A DNA stretch of 64,000 bases from Isoetes taiwanensis (taxonomy: Eukaryota; Streptophyta; Lycopodiopsida; Isoetales; Isoetaceae): the NCBI GenBank assembly GCA_021234155.1, contig JAJEKV010000055.1:1345090-1409089 (forward strand), in the 5' to 3' direction. This document shows positions 11,060 through 21,840 of the stretch, piece after piece. The translations under genes and the position numbers were made by a program. Under the pieces are notes generated by a model, which worked only from the letters and a program-made list of their open reading frames with translations, was not told where the DNA came from and made no database searches. Position 1 is the first letter of the stretch. The number at the start of each line of letters is the position of its first letter.

Positions 11060-13480
11060 TGTCTACATCATTCAACAAACTGTAACAGAACAGCGATTCA
11101 CAATCAGAATCTACAAGATGAAAGAGCAATAAGAAATGAATAGGGAGCTCTGTTGCAGGAGCTCTGCATGAAAGACATGTCACTGGAAGTCCAACATACA
11201 GAAGGGTGCCTGTGTCTGCCATGCCTCCAACTTGCTGCTTCCAGAAACCTCGCTGCATCTACCATGCTTGCAAACCCGCTAGACTCCCAGAGACATCTCG
11301 AAAACATCTCCAAAAACTAGAGACATCTCCAGAATCTAGCTCCTCTGAATCATGCTCTACAGAACATCTCCAAAATTCTTGTCCAGCTGAAACCCATCCC
11401 CCATGGCCATGCCGCCCTTACCATGCCGCAGTACCTCTGCGCTATCGCCTCCACGCGTCGCTTCTCCACTGCCACAACCGCGAACACAAAGAAAACCCAA
11501 TCACACCGACCCACCATTCAAAGAAGAAAGTCTATTTACTGACATCAGCATTATACTAAATAGGCATACAAATACCCCCATAAACTGAGGACTTTATCTA
11601 CGCCCGATTTGGGTTATCCACCAAGAAAGAGAAACTTAATATAGTTTCATTTTGGAAACTATATAAAGCTTCAGTGGAAACTATATTCAGTTTCCCTGAA
11701 GTTATATTCAGTTCCCCTCAAACTTAAAAAGTAGTCTTTCTATCCTGTCGTTTTCTTTGAACTTTTGCAATGATTTCTAATTGTGTATCTAGGCTTCCAT
11801 ATCTGCAGCAGAATCTAATGCATGCGCTTCCATTTAATATGCATCAATTTGCAAGAACAAATTTGCAAGAATACTTCATCCGGCAAGAATTTGAAGCAGG
11901 AATTTGAGGGGCATGCCGTTGTTGCCTTGATCTTGATCTTGGTAAGTATGTAGATGCTGAATTTGTCTTGTCTGCTGCATTTGTTTTGTTGATTGTCGGA
12001 TTTAGAACCCAAAGATTTGATTGTTTTCTTGCTACAAGAGATGCCCAAGTAGAAAATGGCAGAGCTTTGCTACTAGAGAGGCCCAAATAGAAAATGGAAG
12101 ACCTTCTTATTCTTTTACTTCATCCGATCTTTTTGCAAAACACAATGTTGTAAAATTAGAGCATGATTCTACAAGACGCTCTTGTCTCCCTGCAAATCGA
12201 GGCATGATTCTGCAAAAAAAAGAATCTGTTGTTTTATATTTTGCTGTTCTATTTTTGATGGGCGGATTTGAGTCCTCCCTTTTCTTGCTCAACTCTGAAT
12301 GCTCAATTTTTGCTAGGCGGATTTGGGTCCTCCCTTTTCTTGCTCAGCTTTGAATGCTGAGCATAAATTATTTAATAGAGCGGCATTGCATCAGAGCATC
12401 GATGGCATATAAAAAATAACCGAAGCATTAAATCGTTGCCCTTGGCATATCTAGCTGACTACTGGCATGAAATGAAACCCCAGATTCGGCAGGCGGCCAT
12501 TTTGGCACAAAGGACAAATGCATGCAAAGGATTTCCAGCTCCACATTCATTTAGATGCCAGATTTGGAACAATGCTCAGACCCAATGCTTGATCAACGCC
12601 TTTTCTTCACTAATTTGCTTAGGATCGGCCATAGTATTGGATATGTATTATCGGATATAAATAGCATTTTATTTGGGGAAGAAATTACATACACGGCCGA
12701 TTTTGGGCCCAGTTGCTATCCCAAAATCTAATGGGGGTCCTTGTGCGTCCATAGCCATGGGAGTTGTGCAACTAAGTTAAAATCGAAGGGGCACAATGGT
12801 AGCATGACCTTGTTGAGTTTCTGGGGCGGGAATATTTGAAACAGGGAAGACCTCTCAAATAAAGTAGCAGATTTTCGCCACAGCATTTATATTTGTTTTT
12901 TGCCCTCCAATGAGTGGCTGGAATTGGAGCGGTAAGACTTAGAAAAGGGAATGGAAAGTAATTTTGCCAGAACAACAATCGGCAAACTGAAAGCACCGAT
13001 TATGATGCTTATGAGCCATTGCTGCAGATTAAGAGGAGTCGTGTTGGCCAGCTTTCCAAGAAACTCAACAAGGAAAATTTGGAAGGTAACTGTAACAACA
13101 AGAACCGTAATGATCGATGGTCACCTAAGGAATGCTCTGCCGAGGAATGCTCTGTCCGATTTCAGAAATAGTTCGAAAATGTTTTTGCTTCAAGCGAGAA
13201 TCCCAACCCCCTTAAGATTTTGTATTAAAGCTTCACCTTATTATCTTAATACACTTTGATTTAAAAAACCTGGCCTTAGATTTAAACTTGTTGCTTAATA
13301 TTAGGGCGAGCTTGTTGCTTAATATTGAAATAAAAGGCAATTATACACTCTATTTTTTTGTGGATTTACAATAGTTTAAGAGTGTATATATGGTTAATAG
13401 GATGTATTTGCAATTGTCTAATTGTGTGCATATAATATTTATGGTCTTTTAATTAAAACATAATTTTTCTAGCACTTTAC
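11060..13480. other. Intergenic DNA with short tandem duplications
   Basis: No gene recognised. 11640-11735 has repeated GGAAACTATATTCAGTTTCC-type words, the same family as at 16380-16470 and 20650-20860. 12261-12363 is a 55-bp tandem duplication (ggcggatttgRgtcctcc units starting at 12261 and 12316). Two shorter copies of GAGATGCCCAAGTAGAAAATGG lie near 12040 and 12080. Confidence 0.5.
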
Positions 13481-13487
13481 CATAGGG

Positions 13488-14208
13488 ATGGCTACAAAGG
13501 ACTCGCAACAAGAGGGAGATGGTGTGGCGATGCCATCCAAACAGCTGACCTGGGCTGATGAAGTGTGAGTATTGTAATGTTCTTCTTTTTTAGACAATAG
13601 ATTTAGATCATAAGAGGTATTACAATAGATTTAGATCATAAGATGTATATAGGGTAGGATATAAATTTCTCAAATTTCCTTTTGAAATCATAGTAGCCTC
13701 TCATCTTAGCATTAATATTTGTGTTTGAATTAGGGTTGTGCATAATGGGTTATGGAAGATACGTCGTCTAACGGCGACTATTCATGGGCAGTTTGCCACA
13801 TCTCAGGACAGGTGGTTCTGCATATATGATGGGTGCACTCATACCCATGACCATGGTGGAGAGGAGTATTTGGGGATGACGATGCAGGGGGCAGCTATCC
13901 ATCAGAGGGATAAGCACAGTGAGGTGCCTTGGGTTTCTCGTGCACGAGGTGCACGTAAGATGCATGAGGATGCCCCTATAGATGATGCAACACGGGTAAA
14001 AGAAAGGGAGAAGAGCTGCATGCGTGGACAAGAGCGGTGTAGCAAGGCAGATTACTTGATTAGCCAGCAAGAGAGGAAGTGTAGGGCTAGAGCACGCACA
14101 CGGATGACTGTAGAGTGGAGTAAGATGGAGCAGACACTGCCACCACTAGAGCTAGCACGGGTTGCTCCGCAGGGAAGGGACCAGTGGATGGATGAGCAAG
14201 TTCAATAA
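13488..14208 (+). CDS. Unknown protein, two exons, zinc-finger-like Cys/His pattern
   Basis: The ATG at 13488 opens MATKDSQQEGDGVAMPSK. Exon 1 ends at 13564 before GTGAGT, and exon 2 begins at 13734 after TTGAATTAG. The joined length is 552 nt, exactly 184 codons with the stop, and the frame runs through the junction, which supports the model. The 183-residue product has WFCIYDGCTHTH followed about 20 residues later by AIHQRDKH. This is a C-x4-C...H-x4-H arrangement like a long-looped C2H2 or BED-type zinc finger. A basic R/K-rich C-terminus follows. I do not recognise the family. It could be a small DNA-binding host protein or the accessory protein of a transposon whose other gene is the minus-strand model next to it. 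The 3' ends face each other about 470 bp apart. Confidence 0.5.
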
Positions 14209-14678
14209 AGACTATTCTTAGGCACTAACCACTTGAGTTTTCATGGTTCTAGATTGGTCAAGAGTGGTTCTTATCTGACATTGATGTTGCATTGGAGCGG
14301 TGTGTTATTTCTTCTGCTATTCGATTGCTTTATGCACTTTGGTTGACGTTCGTACAACTCCGTTATGACTGAATGTTGTTATATCTTTGAGTATTTATGT
14401 CATACTTTATCTTTGATGTAATATATTATGTGTGTTTATTTGGTCATCATTTCTTATAATATGTATTGCGTCACAGAAACACAAAACTTTCTTCTTTCCT
14501 TGTGAAAACCTTCTTCATCCATTCACAACAATATTGCACAACATGCATTTAATATTGGTTACTAAAACAATAGACATATGTCTGATATCATGTACTAGAG
14601 TGACATTGTGAGTCAAACTCTCATCATAACTCCTTGTGACAAGGAAACTGGGCACGCACACTAGTTCCACCCCTTGGT

Positions 14679-16115
14679 CTACTCCCAGTTTGTAAAGGTG
14701 GTTGTTCCTGCAAAGGGCCTGGCATCTGGGGTAGACTCAGATGCTACATGGAGCATAATAGCTTCTAGATCAGTCAGGGTGATGATACCCCCATGCTCCT
14801 CTTGGAGCCTACATAAACATTCAGCTGCTGCTAGATGCTTGCTGCATCCACGATAGCCAAATCGTCCGCTTGCATCTATATTTTACACGAAGTACCGACG
14901 AAGGAGAAAAATAGCAAATCATGTGGTTACTAACCAAGTTCTTGACGTTGTCTGCACACTTCAAGCATAGAACCACCAAGAGGCGATCCTCCATCTAGAT
15001 ATCCAATTATAGTAGATAATAATGTGAACATACGAATGTTCACTTTTCGCTGCAAGAGCTGCACCTTCAAAATCCGCCATTGCACCTCTGTTAGGTTCGT
15101 GGTGTCACAATTTGAGTGCAAAAACATCCAAGCATGTTTTTGCCATTTCCCATCCCAATGTCCTCCGAGCACCTAGTTAGTCTGCAGTAACTATATAAGG
15201 CGCTAAGTTAAACAATTGCTTCAGAAGAGAACGTGTTCAATTTAGAGAACTTAAAGCCATTCCTTATTACACCTTCGTTGTCTCTATAAACCTCAATAAG
15301 ATCATTTAACTGGTTGAGGTATTCCCATTTGCTGGTGCAAGTCATCATGGTGGAAAGACAAGAGTGGCAAGGTACTCGGCTATCTAGAGAGTAGAAAGGT
15401 ACTTCTTCCTCGTAATTGAAAAGCTCCTTCCTGCTTGAAGGCATTATATGCCAAAGCTTGCATTTACAAGCTGCTATGCATTGTCTCACATAAGTTTCTG
15501 GAATGCCATGGAACTTAGACCCAACCTGCAACGTTTTTTTTTAATATTATCCAAAGTAGGGCATATGGGCAAATGCCGCAGACCCCCTTAACATGAGCTC
15601 TGAAGATAATTTGCTTCCACATCCATGACGGTGAGATAAATAGCCATTTTCCAAATGTCATGCGAGTGAGAAGACCTCTTTGTGTATCCACTTGCAACTT
15701 ATCTTGAAAGCTCAACCACCTTGCCATGATCTGTATATCCTCTGACTTATGTTGACGAACATAACCTAGAGGAAAGTTTGGATCCGTTGCAAGCACATCT
15801 TGGCTAGAAGGATGGATAGAATTTATGATGCAATGGACCATTAAATTGTATGATACATCAGTAAAAACATAGCCTTCACCTGATGCAATTGTAGGAATAG
15901 GTGGAAATAATGCAACATCCTTCCTCATTTGAGGGATCATTTTGCTGGTTCTTGTGTGCTTCATGCTCTTCATTGACAAGGCCCTCAAAAACTGCATCTT
16001 CATCATTATTTCCAAAAGCATAATCACTTACATTTTCATCTGAATTAGACGGAGTTGAATCCATTGAAAGCACTTCTTCCTCATCCTCTTCCAAGTTGAA
16101 CTCTAGCTCCATCAT
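14679..16115 (-). CDS. Multi-exon unknown gene, possibly MULE-like transposase remnant
   Basis: Reading leftwards, the first block (16115-about 15930) is very acidic (MMELEFNLEEDEEEVLSMDS). A second block in another frame runs to 15593 (FPPIPTIASGEGYVFTDVSY, then RMTFGKWLFISPSWMWKQ). An intron 15592-15526 (GTTAAG...GCAG) keeps phase into GSKFHGIPETYVRQCIAACK. A block at about 15168-14935 has HSNCDTTNLTEVQWRILKVQ, like the N-x-x-E-x-x-W/H-x-x-LK stretch after MULE transposase cores. An intron 14934-14876 then leads to a last exon ending TTTFTNWE-stop at 14679. The frame change between blocks 1 and 2, and the unclear junction near 15190, suggest decay or an exon I cannot place. The family link is tentative. 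Confidence 0.4.
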
Positions 16116-16214
16116 GCGATTGACAATAAGCTATAACTTGCATGAACAAAGGATGCTCAAGGAGCTCTGAACGAAGATGGAGAAAACAAACAAGTTCAAG
16201 TATCTATAAGACAA

Positions 16215-16624
16215 ATGGTTCCCCTTCAAATTCAAAATCTTAGCGTGCTCCTTACGCTAAGAGGACACCATTTAATGCATGTTGTCATACAATCTTGCAT
16301 ATGTGCCACAAGATCTTATACACGTGCCTACACTCCTCCATTTTATTTTACAAAATGGAAACCTTATAAAGTTTCCTACCAAATTAAAAACTTTAGGGAA
16401 ACTTAATGTAGTTTCTTTGGAAACCTAATGTAGTTTAAGTTTCTTTGGAAACCTAATGCAGTTTCAAATTCGAAATATTGGGTACTCCTCATGCTAAAAA
16501 GACACCATTAATGCATTTGGGAACACAATCTTCCATAAGATCTTACCCATGTGGTAGATTACATTTTGTCATACAATCTTGAAAATGTGCCACAAGATCT
16601 TACACACGTGCCTAGACTCTTTCA
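16215..16624. repeat. Tandem-duplicated repeat with GGAAACYTAATGTAGTTTC motifs
   Basis: Two diverged copies of about 250 bp stand in tandem. Matching landmarks are ACACCATT(T)AATGCAT at 16266 and 16503, GTCATACAATCTTG at 16284 and 16578, and CACAAGATCTTA followed by ACACGTGCCTA at about 16307 and 16601. Copy 1 continues as ctcca|ttttattttacaaaatgg. Copy 2 is interrupted after ctttca by Helitron H1 and resumes at 20641 as ttttattttaaaatg. The intervening DNA carries GGAAACCTAATGTAGTTT words. Confidence 0.75.
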
Positions 16625-16998
16625 TCTTCTTTATTAAAAAGGGAAGGCTTTGATCTCCGTGCCCGGAACGCCGCATGTTACGCCGCATGCGGCGTTCCCT
16701 CTCCTACATGCGGGAATTTTTCCCCCCTAGCGTCTCTGAATGCAAAATCTTTTGTCCCCATTTCGTATTTTGGCAGCGTTTGAGCAGATGGGCGATCCAC
16801 TAAACGGTTTTGCAGCGGCAGCAAGGTTGCATGCGGAGCTTCTTTGTTCTTCTATAAAGCTTTGTCCTTTTTACGCCTTTGTTTCTAGGTTCTCAGTTTC
16901 TTCATAAACTCTACATCAAATTTGTCACTATATCACTTTCTTTGGGCTGGTTTCGCTTCTTTATTGTTATGTGAAAGAATTGACCGTGGACGAAATAT

Positions 16999-17335
16999 AT
17001 GAGGAGCTGTAGGAGGGAAGCATTAATCCAGAAATGGCAAACGAGCTGAGCTCTATGGCCAAGAAACTGAGGGAAATAGTTATAGCAGAAGTTGTCAAAT
17101 TTGCCGCCTCCATTGAGTACGTTTTTGAAATGGTTGTTTGAGGAAAAGAAGTTCAAGCCCACAATGTTGCTGCTTATGGCTTCTTCCTTGACTGTTGTGG
17201 TACCTGACAATGATAGCAGCGCATTGCTGAGATTACTGAGATTATCCATGTTGCAAGCCTTCTTGACGGCAGTGTCTTGGAGAATGCTGATACAAGAAGA
17301 GGTATTGGGTCTTTGAATTTTGTAATGGGCAGTAA
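16999..17335 (+). pseudogene. Captured solanesyl/polyprenyl diphosphate synthase fragment
   Basis: Fragment of a plant trans-prenyltransferase, the enzyme that builds the isoprenoid tail of plastoquinone or ubiquinone. In order it reads NPEMANELSSMAKKLREIV and AEVVKFAASIEYVFEMVV, then in the next frame KKFKPTMLLLMASS, then in another AEITEIIHVASLL and ENADTRRGIGSLNFVMG. This order matches the N-terminal third of plant solanesyl diphosphate synthases. The first aspartate-rich motif (family form HDDVLDDADTRRG) is changed to DGSVLENADTRRG, so two metal-binding Asp are lost. One TAG and at least two frame changes are present. It lies entirely inside Helitron H1, in the element's sense orientation, with no downstream catalytic half. 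Confidence 0.82.
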
Positions 17336-17439
17336 TTTCGTTGTTTTCGTTGAGGGCTTTTTACTTGCTACAAAATATTGCTATACTTTTTTTTCTTCTC
17401 CAATGTTTCTACGATTTAGGGAGGTTTGAGATCATTTTG

Positions 17440-17905
17440 CTTCTTATTTGTTCAGGGTTTCTAAATGAGAGCAGTGGAATGCAGCTCTGTTGTGAAGTTC
17501 GTGAATGCTATGCAAGATGCTATGCCATTTTACGGAAAGTGCAAATGGAAGGTTTCAAGAAGGTATATGTTTCAAGTAAATTGCAAGAAATAAAGTATTC
17601 TGTTCTAATTACCTTGACTGTGGTGTCGGCAGCTGCGCCTTGCAACTGGAGAGAAGAGATGAAACCAACGGCAGTAGTTGAGAAAAAATATTTTTCCATA
17701 AGATGATGTTCATGGAATCAGTGAGATGGTAAGCATCCCAATACACATAAGTTTCGGCTATGGGGCAAGAAGGTGTAAAAGGTTACAATAAATAGCAGCT
17801 TCATATCTTCCTGATCCGCAACAGCCAGTTGGTCCTACTGAGAAACCTGCAAAGAACAAGCGGCAAAGCTTCAGCTCTAATCTAAATCTTCTGACCATAC
17901 CAGGT
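17440..17905 (+). pseudogene. Exon-like captured fragments of unknown origin
   Basis: Two blocks inside H1 look like exons. Around 17457-17700 an acceptor-like TTTGTTCAG is followed by coding-like sequence including GMQLCCEVRECYARCYAI. Around 17805-17902 a block reads LPDPQQPVGPTEKPAKNKRQ and ends at CCAG|GTATGA. Neither is recognised. They may belong to the same donor genes as the neighbours or to others. Confidence 0.3.
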
Positions 17906-18914
17906 ATGAGCTACTCACCATATTTGAAAGGATTTTGTGAAGCATCCAAAGTTGTGCTGTATAAGTCTAAAACTGTCAGTTTCATTCCAGATAGGCTCCA
18001 CCATTTCATGTCTTCTATGCTGCGTTTTAGTCTTGCGTTTAATGCTTGGGCATCTTGGTTCAATGTACTCACGCATGCCAGGTTTCCTTTACCATATAGC
18101 GTAATCTGTGAGGTTTCGTATATAAATTTGCTTCTCGCTGAGGATTGTGGTTTATTGTCTGGTTTACTACAAAAAGCACTCCATCAGCAGGCTCTTCATG
18201 GGGCTCTAATGGCATGGAGTGCAGGTTAGATTTCTTTCTGCTTCGCTTTCTCCCGACACTAAATAATCATTTGCATATGCTATTTTTTTTGTAGGGGGCA
18301 AACCATTGGCAGAAAATATCTTTGCTTGAGCAAATATTGGATCTTAGATGGGATTGTTTGAAGCTTTGCTTGGCCAACAAATGCAAACACAGAAATCTCA
18401 TTATTTTGGCATATGCAAATAATTGGTCTTGAGCTATTGAATGTTTTGAGATGTACCACAGAGGCATAAACCGAAGCAAAGGTACATTGTCTATTTCATG
18501 GAATAGAATCTCATGCCACACTGGCCTCTTCTTTTAAAGATTCGCCAAGTTGCATCACAAAAGATCCAGAAGCGCTTTTATTTTTGCGTATTTTGCTCAG
18601 TCTTGATGTGAATGTGTTGCATTATCCAAATGCGATCCTGCATGTTATCCAACGATGTTGTTTATGCTCTTTATCCAATGATTTTATATTGACAAGTCCT
18701 ACCTATTGCTTTATTGGCTGAGATAACAATGCTCCACTAGATGCATCAGAGGCTGCTGAGGTAGAGACCCTGAAAGAGCAGGCATGCAGGCTGGTAAGAT
18801 GGCTGCAAGTGAGCAATAAGGCGTAACATAGACAGTTCATTGTTAAATGGCAGGAGCTTATGTTGTCATTGTTTCAATCCTAGGTATTGTTGTTATAATT
18901 TTCAGCTTCTCATT

Positions 18915-19020
18915 ATGAATTCTCATTTTAAACAAGGGCTAAGTGGTATTCTAGCAGATGAAATGGGACTGGTAAAACCATTCAGGCAATGGCCTTTTTT
19001 GCCCACCTTGAAGAGGTTGG
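18915..19020 (+). pseudogene. Captured SNF2-family (INO80-like) ATPase exon fragment
   Basis: Reads KQGLSGILADEMGL, then after a one-base frame change GKTIQAMAFFAHLEE. This is helicase motif I (Walker A, DEMGLGKT) of a SNF2 chromatin-remodelling ATPase. The run IQAMAFxAHLEE is closest to INO80 proteins as I remember them. An intron-like TTTTCAG precedes it near 18904. Only this exon is recognisable. Other DNA within H1 (for example about 18731-18795 and 19619-19710) looks exon-like but is unassigned. Same orientation as H1 and as the prenyltransferase fragment. Confidence 0.75.
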
Positions 19021-20029
19021 TTCTGTAGAATTAAGCCTCTCACAAGTGCACCTGCTTCAGTCTTTGAGTAATTGCTTATTCTGTGTCGTCTCAAGGCGTT
19101 GCCTGACCTTAAGATGATAAATGAGATTTGTTATTTACTGGGGTGTGTATGATTGTCTGGAAGTTATATACCTTGGTTTTTGCTTTGAAATTATGGTTGC
19201 AATTGCACAGAAGAGTGATGCTCGGCTTTAGCGAACCCTTATGTAGCAGGTTGTCATTGGTTACAGAGCAATTACTGTGAGGAAGGCCACATTTCCTTGC
19301 TTTTTTGCTATTATGAGCCAAATTATCCAGGTGCATACTTGATGTATATACCTCTCAACAAGATAAATTCTTAGCTCATTCCTAGCATTTTAGACATACA
19401 TAGTTTTTTATTGGAACAAATGTAATATTATTTAGCATTGTGGTCCTGTGTTAAATAAGTTCTTTTCATGAATGCCAATTAGCCATCATAAATGTGTTTC
19501 TGGATTTCCCGACCAGAAGAGCAAGGCATGGAGTGCAGGTTAGATTTCTTTGTGCTTCACTTTGTCCTCACACTAAATAATCTTTGGACTATGAGTTTTA
19601 GATGGTCTCACTGGAGACCTCTTTAATTACGACCTAGGTGATTTGGACCTGGAAGAGCTGACAAGTCTTGCAAATGCCACCATAAGCAGTGGAGGAGATA
19701 ATGTGTTTCAGGTTTCTATGCTCGAAGAAACTAAGAGTAAAGGATGGCAGGTTTAGGTAATCTTATTATTATTGTTACACATGAGAAAATAATGAGCATG
19801 ACATACTGTTTGTTAGCAGATTCTTCTATGCCAGGGATAGGTCAGTCCTGGCATGTATAAATGACTGCTATGGTAGAAGAGCATTCTTGCATGTCCGCCA
19901 AGCATTAGAAGAGCATTAATACTATTTGGATTTAATAGTTTAATAGCATTGCACATATATGGCAGGCAGTACAAGTTGTTACAACAGCATCAGATGATGT
20001 TGTATACTTCATTGAGTCCTAACTGGAAT

Positions 20030-20610
20030 CCAAGACCTTAACCAATCCAATACCTCTCCAGACATCCTTATATTTTACAACTTTTTATTCCATCTATAAA
20101 TACCATTGTAAAGGTACCCCCTTTTCCTTTTAGGTTCAATATCCATCTAGAATAAATTTGACTAGCATCACGTTAACGCTCACTTGCATCCACTCGAATA
20201 GTTTGCTCAATGGTTATGCATGCATACACGCATTACTATCACCTTGGGTTCACAATTATCACTAGACTAGATACTATGAAGTCATAAAAAACATATGCAC
20301 ATACATATCCCACTTCCAATACATCTAACGTCCACTATTCAATTCACTCCAATCTCAATTGTATTGATTAACAATTGCAATTTTCGACAAAACCCTAAAC
20401 TATCAAAAACATCAATCCATTCCATTACATTTACCCATTCTATTCCACACTATGCATGCTATTATTTTATATTGTCAAGGCTAATGCTAACAACCCCAAA
20501 CCCTTTACACCTGGCACTCCAATACCTCTTCGAACATGATTATATTTACCAACTTCTTATTCCATCCATAAAATCCATTACACGTACCAATTTCATGCAT
20601 CCAAGATTAA
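20030..20610. repeat. G-poor 3' region of H1 with an internal direct repeat
   Basis: The plus strand is almost devoid of G in several lines (for example 2-5 G per 60 bases at 20281-20460) while C and A/T are common. A block of about 70 bp is repeated directly: 20047-20118 and 20519-20588 both begin CCAATACCTCT and share TTATTCCATC(T/C)ATAAA. No coding capacity is seen. Confidence 0.7.
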
Positions 20611-20640
20611 TGCCCGGCGTCGCCGGGCACACGTTTCTAG

Positions 20641-20870
20641 TTTTATTTTAAAATGCGAAAACCTTATAGAGTTTTCCCAAAAGTAAACTACGTATAATTT
20701 CCATAAAGGAAACCTTACAAGGTTTTCACTAGAGGAAACCTAACATAGTATCATGGAAACTTAATACAGTTTCAATGGAAACTTGATGTAGTTTCCATTG
20801 AAACTACATCAAGTTTTCATTGAAACCACATTAAGTTCCAACGAGAAACCCTATGAGGTTTCCGGCGAAC
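20641..20870. repeat. Host repeat resuming after H1; 50-bp palindrome
   Basis: Continues the interrupted repeat copy: ttttattttaaaatg...accttata(g)agttt parallels 16340-16375. It is rich in GGAAACTTGATGTAGTTTCC-type words. 20773-20822 is a near-perfect palindrome with 22-nt arms (CAATGGAAACTTGATGTAG on one side, its complement on the other) and a 6-nt centre. Confidence 0.7.
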
Positions 20871-21733
20871 TCCAACCCAAATCGGGACTAGAAAAAACCA
20901 TCGCCCATAAACCTTTGAAAACCATATGTAATAATTTGCCCGCTCCACAATTGCAGAAGATAATATACGTAACCAAGATGGCAACATAGATAATCAAGAT
21001 GGCGTTTTTTAAATATACCGCAACATAGGTGCCATGGCAAAGGACATGGTTTAAGTGGTCTTCAAGGCTATATTGTTTTAGGTACGAGCACCTATAGAGC
21101 CTACATAACATCCCTATACAACACCCAAGGCCCTGACGGGCTAAGAAAAATTTAAATTAATATAAACCATTACATTCAACACTATTAAATTAGCTGAAAC
21201 CCTTTCTATCTTGGGTGCATATTCACACAGGGGGTGATGTAGTGTAGCGAGAGCTGTTGGATGGGAATATTTACAAGTTATTCCTCAATCTAGACCTTAG
21301 ATAGTATTTTCGTTTATGAGATATGCTTGTACAAGTTTCGATATCTTGTGAAATACTATAAAATTTTAAGCAACGTATTAAATAATGTAGATTTTATAGA
21401 TGTGTGCACCCGATTGTCCAGAATGAATATTCACCAGTTTATTCTACACCCCACCGAAATTGAGGGTCAACAAGAACATAGACAGCCAAACACAGACTAG
21501 CATTCTTGAGCTGACGATCAGCAACGGCAGCCTAGAGGCTTGGCAGCCCAAACTTCTTCGCAGAATTTTCGTCAGCATTTGATTGGTGGATTCTGATATC
21601 CGGGAAGAAAATAACAGGTAAGAAATTTGTCTACCGTCTGGATATGGCGTATTTTGGAAGACCAAGCCTCATGCATTTTGCATTGGCAGTTTTCCGCAAC
21701 AGTGCATCCGCATGTTCCCACTTTCGCACTCCA

Positions 21734-21755
21734 GCCAATGCCTTCCTTTAAATAA
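21734..21755 (+). promoter_or_regulatory. Candidate core promoter of the receptor kinase
   Basis: CCAAT at 21734-21738 is followed by a TATA-like TTTAAATAA at about 21747-21755, some 85-95 nt before the start codon. The spacing suits a short 5' leader. Supported by position only. Confidence 0.35.
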
Positions 21756-21840
21756 GAACAAACGAGCACTCTACAATGTCACCAGTTGGGGGCTTAGGCT
21801 ATAGCGTAATTCTTTCCTCAGTTTTTGATTTATTAACACA

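Larger units (their letters stand above)
16625..20640 (+). mobile_element. Helitron H1, non-autonomous, gene-capturing (4016 bp)
   Basis: The element starts TCTTCTTTATTAAAAAGGG, preceded by A at 16624. It ends in a perfect 8-bp-stem hairpin TGCCCGGC-GTC-GCCGGGCA (20611-20629), 11 nt before the 3' end and terminating in CTAG (20637-20640), followed by T at 20641. TC start, hairpin, CTRR end and insertion between A and T are the hallmarks of Helitrons. About 45 bp inside the 5' end lies a GC-rich palindrome, AACGCCGCATG...CATGCGGCGTT, shared with H2. No Rep/helicase gene is present, so mobilisation would need another copy. The interior holds exon fragments of at least two host genes in the same (+) orientation. 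The tandem neighbour at 16340 preserves the empty site. Confidence 0.92.
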
